NCBI GenBank assembly: GCA_032719365.1
Contig: CM064875.1
Location: forward strand, 14,557,816-14,621,815
Direction of reading: 5' to 3'
Length of the DNA stretch: 64,000 bases
DNA from: Prinsepia uniflora
Taxonomy: Eukaryota; Streptophyta; Magnoliopsida; Rosales; Rosaceae
Position numbers and translations under genes: made by a program. Under the pieces are notes generated by a model. That model searched no databases. It was not told the origin of the DNA and was given only the letters and a program-made list of their open reading frames with translations. Below, piece by piece: positions 49,370-59,856 of this stretch (within the stretch, counting starts at the first letter, position 1; each line of letters begins with the position of its first letter).

Positions 49370-50390
49370 GAAATATAAATTCTAAATTAAAACATATATT
49401 CTAAATATGTGAGTTAAGTCTTTTTTCACATAAAATATATATTCTAAATTAAATATATGTTCTATATTAAAATATATATTCTAAAATACAACAGAAATTC
49501 TAAATTAAAACATGTTTTGCCAAATATTGAATCCTAAGCCATATTTTATACTAAAACATATATTACTAAATATATTGAGGTTAATACTAAATTTGGAATT
49601 TTGATAAAAAAAAAATATATTTAAGGCTTAAACTTTTTTTGGATTAAACAAGGTATTCTAAATTAAAATATATGTTCTAAATTAAAACAAATATTACCAA
49701 ATATATGAATTAAGCCATATTTTATATTAAAACATACATTACTAAAACATATTTTAGTAATAAATGATACATTTATTATTAATAAATGATTACCAAATAT
49801 ATTATCAAATATATGAATTACCCGATATTATTTACCTAATAATAAATTTTGAATCAATTAGAACATATATTCTAAGTTAGACTTTGATGATGATAAAAAA
49901 TTAAGGAGCAAAAACACATATATTCATAATTTTTAATATATATTTTAAACTAAAACATATATTAAAAATTAAAACAAATATCACCAAATATATGAATTAC
50001 CCCATATTTTATATTAAAACATACATTACTAAAACATATTTTAGTAATAAATGATAAATTTATTATTAATAAATGATTACCAAATATATGAATTACCTCA
50101 TATTTTATATTAAAACATACATTAGTAAAACATATTTTACCTAATAATGTCTTGTTGAATTTTGAAAAAAAAAAGTCTAAGGCTTCATTTTTTTAATACA
50201 TATTCATAATTAAAGAACAAAAACACATATATTCAAATTTTTAATACATATTCTAAATTAAAACAAATATTACCAAATATATGAATTAAGCCATATTTTA
50301 TATTAAAACATACATTACTAAAACATATTTTAGTAATAAATGATAAATTTATTATTAATGAATGATTACCAAATAATGAATTAAGGCTTA
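49370..50390 (+). repeat. AT-rich tandem array, about 288 bp period
   Basis: CATATTTTATATTAAAACAT recurs at 49716, 50003 and 50292 with the same following text (TAGTAATAAATGATAAATTT), giving a 287-289 bp period. A shorter AAAACATATATTCTAAATTA motif repeats within units. Older partial units reach back to about 49370. Confidence 0.85.
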
Positions 50391-52264
50391 ACTGTAACGA
50401 CTCGTCCCGGAAATTAGGGTTGAGACCGTGATTAAGATTAGATTAGTGAGCTTAATGGGTGGTTAGTTGGTCCCGATAAGGTCGTTAGCCTAGAATGACG
50501 ATTTTGCCCCTAGTTCGGGCAAAAATTTGACTTTTAGTTCGAGCGGTCAATTAGGTTTTGACCGATGACCAGGACGTAGTTTAGGACGTCACGAATCCGT
50601 AGACAGGTGGCACGCCCAATTCCGACATCCGAGGAGGAAGTTATGATGTTCGGAAGGTTGAGGGCATAACCGTAATTTGGTTAAAATAGGGGGAAAAGTT
50701 GACTTTTCGTATGATCGGGTTTTGACACATTGACCTAGGATGGTTAGCTAGATCTCATCGTCCTGAGTTCGATGACAGGTGGCACGTATTCATCGGACTT
50801 ACGATGTGTGAGATACGGGTCTAGAAAGGTAGTGGCATAACGGTAATTTTGACTTAAAATGAGGGGTATTTTGGTCTTTGCACATGGGGATTTGTGCAAC
50901 AGAGAGGGAAATTGGAGGGCTGAGATTGAGCCACTTGTGAGAAGGCTGAAGTGATGGTGACACGTGTAGGGGTTCTGGTTGGTTCTAGGGAACACGGTCC
51001 CAATTATTTGGGGTACCCGTGTGTGTTCATGTGTGTTCTTCGAACTAGACAGAAACAGAGGGAGAGAGTTGGGAGAATTGGACGGTGGTGGTGTGTGTGT
51101 TGTGTGACTTGATGAGTGAAGAGTGATCAGAGATTGAGAGGGAGATAGTGAGAAGGTTGGGAGGTGAGGAATCAGTGTGTGGGTGAGTTGAGAGCCACGG
51201 GAAAACCAGGGGGAAAAATCAGAGAAAAATAGGGAGGAATTGAGAGATCGTGGGGGTAGTGTGGCCGTGTACGGTGCAATTGGACTCATGGTGGTGTAGT
51301 GAGGGGTGAGAGGAGTCGACTAGCCCCAGCGGAGCTCGCGACGGCGACCAGAGGACAGGTAATTCCTCATCCCCATTAACTTGCTCTGTTTTGCCGTTTA
51401 GGTTCAGACGCCAAGTCGTGGCTTTAGGGGTTGAATCGAGGAGTCTAGTGAGGTCTAGGGAATTCAGTAGGGTCCTAGGTGTCTTCTGGTTGTGCAGCCG
51501 TGGAGGAGGAGTGCACGGCAGAGTCCAGAACGACGGAGAGTATCCGCCGTTCTCTGTTTTTCCGTTTTGTTTCAACCGTTGAGTCGTGAAGTCTGGGATT
51601 GAGTCGACGGTTCTGGTGAGTTGGGTGAGACTCGGTGAGGTCCTAGGATTGGTTTAAGGTAGCCACTGTGACGGGGGAAGACCTGGGTGGCCGGAGAAGA
51701 GAACAGGGGAAGAATACAGGTTTCTATTCGAGCTGGAGTCGACAGGTTTTAGGCCGTGTCGAGGTGTTTGAGTGAGGGGACTGGATTGCTGAGGATGGGA
51801 CGATGAAGATGGTGAAGAGAGGAGCTGTTTTGGTGCAGGTACGGCAGAGAACCGCTCACGCTGGTTCGATTTGCAGGAACTGTTTCGAACCGGGTCGGCT
51901 TGAGGTAGACGATGCACTGTAGCTGGCGCGTGAGAGCCACGTGCAGTCACTTTGGGCGGAGTGTGGGGGCGCGTGCGGTGGCGGTTGAGGAAGTTGTCAA
52001 CATGGATTTTGGTCTAGGTGTTGTGACGAGTCCGTTGGAATTGGTTTCGGGTTGTTCGGACGTCGTTTAGGGTTAGTTCCGCGAGGGTGAAGGTTTAGGG
52101 TTCCGGTTCGTTATGATTAGGACCCGGGGATTTTTGGGGAAAATTAGGTGGACTTTCGTAGACGTGTTAGTAACGTACTTTGGCGGTTGTTGACAGGATC
52201 GGGACTTCCCGAGGAAGCAGAGGAACGTACGAGACGTTCGGGACGCGATTGAGGGCTTGGTACT

Positions 52265-53164
52265 GTGAGTGGACCCCTTCTCTAAACTTAAGCATGCATA
52301 ACTGTTTTTCTATAATTGTTTTATGATTTTACATGTGATTTCATGATTGTTGAATATGTGATGTTGGTTTTGCATAATTGCACGGTTTTTGAGAAATAAC
52401 GAATTTGGCACGTTTTACGAGAAATGTGGATTTCTGATTATGATGCTATGGTTTTGGGATTTCAAATGATAAATGGTTTTCAATGATTATAAATGGATTT
52501 TGGAACGTGATTTCGGTGATCAAGGGTTTTCGGTTTTAGAATTGGATTTCAGAAAGTGGAATTTGGTTTTAAAGTTGAAAAGTGGATTTCCGGATTTGGG
52601 TTCAGAATGACGGTTCTGGACACCGGAAGGGCTTCATACCAGTGATTTCGGATTCGGGTTTGGATGTGGATTTAGAAATGGTTTTCAAATGGTTTTGGAT
52701 TGGATTTGCTGGATCTGGTTATTGGGTTTAAAGACCCTGATTGAGTTTAAAGACTCGGATATATTGATATTTCCCCCGTAGGCCTGTTGAGTTTAAAGAC
52801 TCGGGAGTTTAACGACTCGGATATTATTGAGGTCTGGATTGAGTTTAAAGACTCGGGAGTTTAAAGACTCGGATAGATCCAGCAGGTTTGATCGGTTGGT
52901 TATGGCTTGGTACTTATGTTTTCTGATATGATTTTTATGATGTTTATGAGATGATTTCTATAACTGTTTTTATAGTGTTTCTGTTTTTATGGTGTTTCTG
53001 TTTTTATGATGAGGTTTACGTGATTGATAACTGTTTTAATAACTAGGTTATGCATGTGGTTTCAAAACGGAGGGCCAAACCCGGTTTTTCTTACAAATGG
53101 TTTTGGAAACTTTTCTTTTATTTATGGTCCACTCACACTTTCTGGTTTTTAAATTGCCCTCCAG
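52265..53164 (+). other. Candidate LTR-resident intron (50393 LTR)
   Basis: ACT|GTGAGTGGAC at 52265, CCACTCACAC near 53128 and TTTTTAAATTGCCCTCCAG|GT ending at 53164, 900 bases apart. Interior differs greatly from the LARD version, yet all splice-like signals are kept. Confidence 0.5.
52722..52877 (+). repeat. GAGT-TTAAAG-ACTC array
   Basis: Six copies of GAGTTTAAAGACTCGG or variants, including GGGTTTAAAGACCC, in which both arms differ in a complementary way. Same place in the LTR as the GGGCC array in the LARD. Confidence 0.88.
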
Positions 53165-53639
53165 GTCGTGGAGCTAGAGCGGGGTTTCAGCGTCGAGGCA
53201 GCGTATGAGGCATAGAAGTCGCGAAAGGGATCCCGGAGTGTTGTAAAGTTTTTCGTGTGCGTGTTTATAGTTACCAGTTTTCTGTCTGTTGTATTTAGAA
53301 CTATGCTCTGTAAAACTCGCCTTCGGGATGTGTTATAATTTCTCCTGTGTCTGACTGTGTAGTTTGGCGGTTTATCGTGAGTTTACTTTGGTTATGTTTC
53401 GGGTTGTCAGACGGGAGCAGGATTTACCTCGAGTTTCGGGGTGAAACCGGGGTGGGTCCTGAACTTAACCGCTAAGTAAATATATATACCATCTTTAAAA
53501 TTTATTTACTAATATATGTTTAAGTATAATTAATTTTTAAATACTAATCTAAGTTTAAGAAGACTTTAATTATATAAAACAAGAATTATTAGGTGGCCGT
53601 TTCATCTAAGTTCAAGGGGTTAAAAAAGTAAAAAAAAAA

Positions 53640-53960
53640 AAGAAATTAGGGAAACATAAAACGCAGCCGTTTCATCCTTGGTTATTTAACCTCACAGTCA
53701 CAAAACAAATCGATCTCTCTAGATGGATTCGATCGCGTGGGTTGAGGAGATCAGATGACAGAGTCGTCCCTGGTGGCTGAGGCGGCAGAAGTGAACCGTG
53801 ATGGCGGCGAGACGAAGCGAGGGGATGAGATGGGTGGCGGTCGTCGAGGGTCGAGTCTTCGTCGGTGGAGTGGCAGTGGCTGAGTACGCGGCTGGGAGAT
53901 TCAACAAACCGAAACAGAGGGAGGTTCGAATGGTGTTATGCTTCTAGCCGTCGACAGATC
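53640..53960 (+). other. GC-rich gene-like piece inside the hAT
   Basis: Abrupt change from AT-rich DNA to GC-rich text with a 5'-UTR look (CACAAAACAAATCGATCTCT), then a short ATG frame at 53723 that stops after about 11 codons, then a GGCGG/GACGAAG-rich stretch. It may be the captured 5' end of a host gene (Pack-type capture). No product can be named. Confidence 0.35.
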
Positions 53961-54462
53961 ACGAGTGGGTTCGAGGGTTTCAGCCAAATCTCCCCCTATT
54001 TATGCTTTTCCCGAAAGCCAAGGTGGTGAGTCTGTGAGTTTAAAGTGATTTCAGTGTTTTTTGTTTCCTTCCCAAATTGTTCGTCCGTGATTTGTGAATG
54101 TTTGAATTCTTGTGTGTTTGTATAATTGTATGATTGAATTTGACGAGATTGTGGACCAATTTCTTTGTTCAATCCGTGTTCTACATTTATCATGTTTCTG
54201 TTCTTCACTTCGTCTTTTGTTCGATTGATTTCGATGGCTTGGTTTCGAATTTTATTCGATTGTTCGGTCTTTCGCCTCAAAATCGTCGATATTGAACAAT
54301 ATCGTCGAATATCGGCGATATTCTGCGATATTTCGACGATATTGATCAATATCGACGATTTTGGGGGAAGATTTAGGTTCACCCCCTCCTTAGCCGCCGG
54401 TGGCCGGAAATCGCGATATATCGGTCGATATATCGACGATTCCAGCGACATTTTCATCAATG

Positions 54463-55464
54463 GTGAGTGGACTTTGCTTTCTAAATTTCAATGCTTGCAT
54501 AATTGTTTTCTATGCTTTATATTTATGATTTCTATACTTATGGTAATTACGATTTCCTTATTTACACATAGTTCGATATGCAATACGTAATTGCACGTAT
54601 TTCGAGAATATGGTTTATGTTATACTTTGATGATGGTTTGATGGATGATTTTATATGGTTTATACATATCATGTTTTGATAATGTTTTAATCATGATTTG
54701 TGAGTATGATTTTGGATTTGAACGTGAAATTCGGACATGAGTCCCATTTCGATAAAATATGATTTCGGATTTGGTTTTGGAATTTGGATTACGATGGATT
54801 CTGGATTTGTTGTGAATTACACATGGTTTTGGGTTTAAAGACCCGGTACTATTGCTGGATCTGGTTTTGGGTTTAAAGACCCAGTTGATTGATGTGGCAG
54901 GGGAGGGCCTTTGATTGATATGTTTTGAGTTTAAAGACTCGGTCATTGTTATATCCCCCGAGGCCTATTGATTGTGTTTTGAGTTTAAAGACTCGTTGAT
55001 ATCCCGGGAAAGCCTGATATGTGTGAGTTTAAAGACTCGGTGATTGAGATCCAGCAGATTGATTGACTTGTGATTTACTGTTGATTTCCTATATTTTCGG
55101 ATGTGTTGGGCAATGACCTAGTTTATATGGCTTTATGGATTTTTGGGCTATGTTCTCGTACTTGGATTTTGATTCATAATTTTGGGCTGAGGCCCCGTAT
55201 TTATGGTTTCAGGCTAAGGCCCGAGGTTTGAGAAAAGGAAATAATTTTGGTTTTCATACACAGTTTTCTTATATTGGAAATGAAATGGGTTATGAAATAA
55301 TTTCTGATTTTTCATAAGCGGTTTTCTGATCGTGGAACTAAATAATTTTTGAATGCATGCATTGGTTTTACGTGAAGGGTAGAAATGTCTTTTTCTGTAA
55401 CATGTTTTATAAACTGATGTATTTTTGTCCATTCACACCTTTTATGTTTTTATTGACCCTCTAG
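54463..55464 (+). other. Candidate LTR-resident intron (47493 LTR)
   Basis: The donor motif GTGAGTGGAC now lies at the hAT duplication. CCATTCACAC near 55431 and TTTTTATTGACCCTCTAG|GT (to 55464) form the acceptor side. Before the hAT arrived the segment would have been about 1.0 kb. Confidence 0.45.
54828..55050 (+). repeat. GGGTTTAAAGACCC / GAGTTTAAAGACTC array
   Basis: About six units. The first ones carry the GGGT/ACCC arms and the later ones GAGT/ACTC, within one LTR, a direct case of paired arm change. Confidence 0.85.
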
Positions 55465-55640
55465 GTTGCGGCGCGATAATCGAGGCTGATTGGGAGGTGG
55501 AGGCATGAGTGGGCACATGTACGATTATCCCTTATTTGGCAAGTACTGAGGGTAATTTCGAAACTTCAGTTGACTTGTCAGACGGGAGCAGTGCCGGACA
55601 CGGTTATCTATGTCCTTCGGGGACTGGTCCTGTCAACAAG

Positions 55641-56238
55641 AGAGCACTATAGGGGCAAAAATCAATATTCAGGTTCTTAGGGTTTATCAGATGATTACCA
55701 TCTTTTGTTTTTCTGGCCACCATTTGCTTGGAACATTTCAATATGTCTTAATACTTTATTTATTAAAAAAAAATGGCAAGAGAATGAAAGATGCAAAGAG
55801 AACGACATAAACTAATGGCCAACAACAAGAACAAAAGAGTTTGGGATGGAGTGATAGACAAAAAAGAGCAATATAAGAACAATCTTAAAATTGTTACCAT
55901 CCATTACAAATTGTAAGAACAAACCATCAAAGTAATTAGAAAGGAAAAATAAAAACCCTAACTTTCTTAAATTATCAATTTTTTGAGAAGGCAACAATGA
56001 ATAAAAAAAATCAAACTAAATTTCTTAATATCCATTAACAATTGAAGAAACATTAATAAGAACAAAAATTAATTAAAGTGCTTATTAGTTGAATCAACCA
56101 TGGATAAAAAGTGAGACTCTAAAGATGGAGAAAGTGGCAGCCATTGGATAAAAAGTGAGAACCCAATTTTTTTTTTATCCGTTTGAGAACCCAATTATGT
56201 AGGTAGATGGAAGCCACCAGAAAAATAATCTCTACAAC
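55641..56238. other. Spacer, no gene recognised
   Basis: AT-rich; frames at 55610-55810 and 55812-55997 lack motifs. Confidence 0.5.
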
Positions 56239-57504
56239 TAGCCCTCAACATTGGACCAGGCCAGTAAAGCCCGACCCAAATTTGTTGGACTTGAGTCGGG
56301 TCGGGCCAGGCTTATTAAATAATTTTTAAAATTATGGGTCAGGCCGGACAGACTTACTAACATATATAAGAGCCCAAACTCTTTATCGGGTCGACTTTTA
56401 TCAGATTTTTTGGGTTGGGCATACTAAGCCCATTTGAGTCGGGCTCAAATAGGCTGTTAGAAATGAGCTATTTTTCAAATTTTACAGTTGTAAAAAAATA
56501 TTTGAATATGAAAGAAAAATATTAATAATGAAAAAAAAGAATACTCAAGGAATTTTCCAAAAAATAAATTTACCTTGTTGAAAGGGCCAGGGTTCAAAGT
56601 TTTAAATTTATTTTACAAAACTCGGACATTTTCTTAAATGGAGTTAATCTTTTTTTTTTTTATCAAAAAATGGAGTCAATCTAGACATGTACAATTCAAT
56701 GGTCTTTACTCTTGTTATTATCCTTACAAGTATATCGGGTTCCCGAGAAACAAAGTTCAGCTAAGCCTTGTTATATAGATAACCATACATGTTAATAAGT
56801 TTATCTTTGATATTAGTTGTTAGAGTAATGGGTGATGGAATCGATGTTTTTACGCGAATTTTGTTTCCTTTAGTCACTATATATATGTAAAACTTTATCT
56901 TAGTATTATCAATATAATGATCAATGATATCCAAATAATAACACAATTATCTTTTCGTGCATCATTGGCCTTAAGGTAGGTCATTGTTGAATGTTGATTA
57001 CTCATTAATTAGGCAGAAAATCAATCTATTTCCAGGCAATGCTATTGAGGCTGTTTTGTCAAATGAGATCTTTAATGTTTCATATTCTTTCCGGAAGTGT
57101 GATCACCTTCATTGATGAGAGTTGAGATTTGAGATTTGAGAGATTGAAGAGAGATTTGAGAGCGAGACAAAGCCAAGAGGCGAGAGAGATGTGTGTGAAC
57201 GGAGAGGAGAGTTATTTTGTGTTTGTGAGAGCCAGAGGGTTATAATTGTATTGTATAATTTTTATAGATAGGTTAGGGTTTCTACTTTGAGCCGAAAGGG
57301 TTATATTGGGTTGGGGTTGGGCTTTGGGTTGTATTGGGATGAGTTTAGCTCATTTAGGTTATTTGGGCTATTATAAAAAATGGGCTTCGATGGGTTTAGT
57401 GCCTTTAGGTTATTGGGCTATATATTCAGGTTTATGAGCCGGGCTTATATGGGAGGGTCGGGTTAGGCTTACTGGGTCCGAGCCTATCAGGTTTGAACAC
57501 CCTA
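56239..57504. mobile_element. GGGCC-rich hAT/MITE-like element
   Basis: The left part (TAGCCCTCAAC, CCAGTAAAGCCCGACCC, GTCGGGTCGGGCC) and right part (TCGGGTTAGGCTTACTGGG, TTTGAACACCCTA) are inverted relatives. Between them lies GAGATTTGAGAG-repeat and AT-rich DNA. A TAGCCCTTTAAC copy of the left end follows at about 57520, so two elements may be nested. No clean target duplication. Confidence 0.5.
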
Positions 57505-57722
57505 AGCCCAAATCTAGCCCTTTAACTCTCGGATCTGGCCTGCCCACGACCCATAGCGGGCCATCTAAATAAAATATTATCATTTATTGTGTGCCTTAAT
57601 AACTTGCCTATAAATTGACTCTTTGGTAGGATGTGTCACACTTCACAATGTCACACTTCACAATGCCTTCAAGTGTCCATAAAGTGCATGGCCTTCGTAT
57701 TTTTCACGACGAGGGACTTATC

Positions 57723-58559
57723 CATCATCTTCATGCTCAATCCCAAGAGTAGTTAAAGAGCAGGGCCAGCCATTATAGAGGGCAAGAGGGGCCTAAGCCA
57801 TGGGCCCAAAATAATGGAGGCCCCAAATTTTCCAAAATTTTCTTATATTGAAAAAAAAATAAAGGTCCAAATTTTTCAAAATTTTATTTAAAAAAATAAA
57901 GAGAAGAAGAGGAAGCACATATCAAATTTGAGATGTGGAATGACGATTGACGTTCAATAAAGGGCCCTCTCAATCCGATTTCTTCCATAATGGTGACATA
58001 AAGTCCAATATTTCAATCAATTAGTGTTTTAATCCATGAATGTTTCAATTATAAAAGAATTTACTTTTAATAATTAAGTATATAAATTAAGGACCCATTT
58101 TTTACTTTTGCCTAAGGCCCTGTATGTTTGGACCGACACTATTAAAGAGCATTATTTATTTGCAGAAAGAAAACCCTTCTTTGAGGGTATCAAAGGAAGC
58201 CGAACTTATTTCGAGCTACCAACGATGATCTTCATGCTCAGTCCCAAGAGTAGTTAAAGAGCATTATTGTTTTGCAGAAAGAAACCCGTTCTTTGAGGGT
58301 ATCAAAGGAAGCCGAACTTATTTCGAGCTACCAACGATGATCTTCATGCTCAGTCCCAAGAGTAGTTAAAGAGCATTATTGTTTTGCAGAAAGAAACCCG
58401 TTCTTTGAGGGTATCAAAGGAAGCCGAACTTATTTCGAGCTACCAACGATGATCTTCATGCTCAGTCCCAAGAGTAGTTAAAGAGCATTATTGTTTTGCA
58501 GAAAGAAACCCGTTCTTTGAGGGTATCAAAGGAAGCCGAACTTATTTCGAGCTACCAAC
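57723..58559 (+). repeat. 112 bp tandem repeat, four copies
   Basis: Units start at 57723, 58224, 58336 and 58448. The last three are almost identical (ATCTTCATGCTCAGTCCCAAG ... GAGCTACCAACG). The first is split by the hAT at 57761-58141; removing 389 bp restores the 112 bp spacing exactly. 112 is not a multiple of three, so the array breaks any reading frame through it. Confidence 0.92.
57761..58141. mobile_element. hAT MITE, 381 bp, inside the tandem repeat
   Basis: Ends CAGGGCCAGCC and, on the other strand, TAGTGTCGGTCC, fitting the hAT YARNG pattern. TTAAAGAG at 57753-57760 and 58142-58149 is an exact 8 bp duplication. The neighbouring intact units supply the empty-site sequence. Confidence 0.93.
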
Positions 58560-59520
58560 GACGATCTTCCCTTATACTTTGCTGCACTTGGAGAATGAGA
58601 CAGCCGTCATGAAGGATGAAATAAAGCAACTCAAAGCTGATGTCACATCTCCCAATAAATGGATTCATCAATTGAAATTAGCCCCTGATTGGGACGAGCT
58701 TAATCATGGTTTCGTTGATAGTGTTGTTTGGCAAGTCCCATCCCAGAACTTTAAACATGGAATTTCCTTTTTTTGGCTTAAAAAATTACAACCTTGCTGC
58801 AGTCTTATCTCTTAAGCCTTAAAATATCAAATTCTTTGTTTTCCACTACTTTCTCTAGTGGGCTAGGTTCAGGCCTAGGAAAATTTTACTGTTCACATGT
58901 GCCAATATGTCGGTTCGAGAGAACTTTAACTTGTATGTGCTGATAATTGCAAGATGACGCGTGCCTTGATATACTTTAGCTTATAAAGGATGGCACATCT
59001 GGTATTCACCTTTTAACATTCTCTTGTCTTTTGAAATCAAGATCATGGCTAATTCTAGCAACCCCAATGATCCTCAAGTTGAAAATAATGGTTCTCAAAA
59101 CTTGGTCAACTTTTTTGAAAGTCAAATCGCTACTCTTCGCCACTTAGTAGATGCTCGGGCGATAGAGATTCAACACCATCAAGAATTAGTGTACTCTTAC
59201 CAGGTTGACAAGCAGAATAACTTTCATTTTTCTGCAATGTCCCTTTTGTCATTCCTGCAACATATTCAGTCTTTGGAAAACTTTTTCCAAAATAAGTGGT
59301 TGGAGCTTTAACATGCTTAAGGGGAATATGCGATCCTGAAGTCGCATGTTTTCAATCTCGTGGAGATGGTGAAAGTTCGTGGCCAGATTATTGAGACTAT
59401 TGCTCATATTTCTTTTAAGAATGGTTATGACGATGGGTATGTGATGTGGCTTATGCTTTTGGTCGCCCTCATCCCGATGGGTGGTCCGAAGAGAGGCTGG
59501 TAGCGGAGATCGCGACTAGG
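58560..59520 (+). pseudogene. Antisense ORF of the second Tat-like element, decayed
   Basis: Open pieces on plus, facing the pol remnant. 58579-58815 starts with a heptad-like HLENETAVMKDEIKQLKAD. 59024-59311 contains NLVNFFESQIATLRHLVDAR. After a stop the frame continues LKSHVFNLVEMVKVRGQI and NGYDDGYVMW up to about 59500. Coiled coils and convergent orientation to pol fit the antisense ORFs of Tat elements, as at 33087. Stops and the 112 bp array show it is dead. Confidence 0.5.
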
Positions 59521-59856
59521 TCCCATTTTAATATGGTTGCGGGAAATGCTGCCGAGTAGTAGAGAAGCGGTTCCTCACATGTCTCTCTGGTCGTTTTGCA
59601 TAGCCATTGCATGGCTTTGCTGATGGGTCAGTTTTTTTGGGCGTAATTTTTTCTGTTTGACCCATGTTGTTTCTTATTTGTAATTTATGGCTTTTCGTTT
59701 ATTGGAAAATCTAGTTTTCCTTTAAGACGGTCCCACTAGGCATCCCACATGGGTTTTATCCGATCACTCTACTTACTAAATCCCAAAGCATTGGGTAAAA
59801 TTTCTTGAGATGTATGGCGTTAGAAAGATGTTTATCCACTACACCAACGTTACTTT

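Larger units (their letters stand above)
50393..53463 (+). mobile_element. Solo LTR, 3.07 kb, nested in the hAT
   Basis: Starts TGTAACGACTCGTCCCGG and ends GGGGTGGGTCCTGAA. TTAAC (or CTTAAC) occurs directly left (50387-50392) and right (53464-53469), so the duplication is 5 bp with one shared extra base, and the terminal CA has been altered. It is the close relative of 34541-37568. Frames such as 50744-51289 (minus) occur in degraded form in that relative and are not called as genes. Confidence 0.9.
48916..54462. mobile_element. Large hAT element carrying a solo LTR
   Basis: Ends CAAGGATGAAAATATCGAT and, on the other strand, CATTGATGAAAATGTCG. GTGAGTGG at 48908-48915 and 54463-54470 is an exact 8 bp duplication. 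Without the nested LTR it is about 2.5 kb. Subterminal ATATCG-type words are dense at 48918-48990 and 54280-54440. No transposase is seen. Interior: an AT-rich tandem array (about 49370-50390), the LTR at 50393, and a GC-rich gene-like piece (about 53640-53960). The left end is homologous to the hAT at 43854. Confidence 0.88.
47493..55635 (+). mobile_element. Solo LTR, 2.59 kb, split by a nested hAT
   Basis: Outer flanks ACAAG at 47488-47492 and 55636-55640 are an exact 5 bp duplication. The start reads TATGACGACCC where relatives have TGTAACGACCC, so the terminal TG has mutated; the end is GGTCCTGTCA. The LTR runs 47493-48915 and resumes at 54471 after the hAT. It has the family order: CACTGTAGC with CGCG hairpin (about 48565-48605), donor motif, GCTTGCATAA, array, acceptor at 55464, CAGACGGGAGCAG. 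The accumulated changes suggest an older insertion than the LARD. Confidence 0.9.

Noticed and set aside
50744..51289. 181-codon minus-strand frame in the 50393 LTR, with a degraded counterpart at 36751-37119
   Set aside because: Ser/Thr/Pro-rich, no motif, frame broken in the relative; explained by shared LTR DNA read in antisense.
58224..58559. CRISPR-like array
   Set aside because: Contiguous 112 bp units without spacers in a plant genome; a simple tandem repeat.
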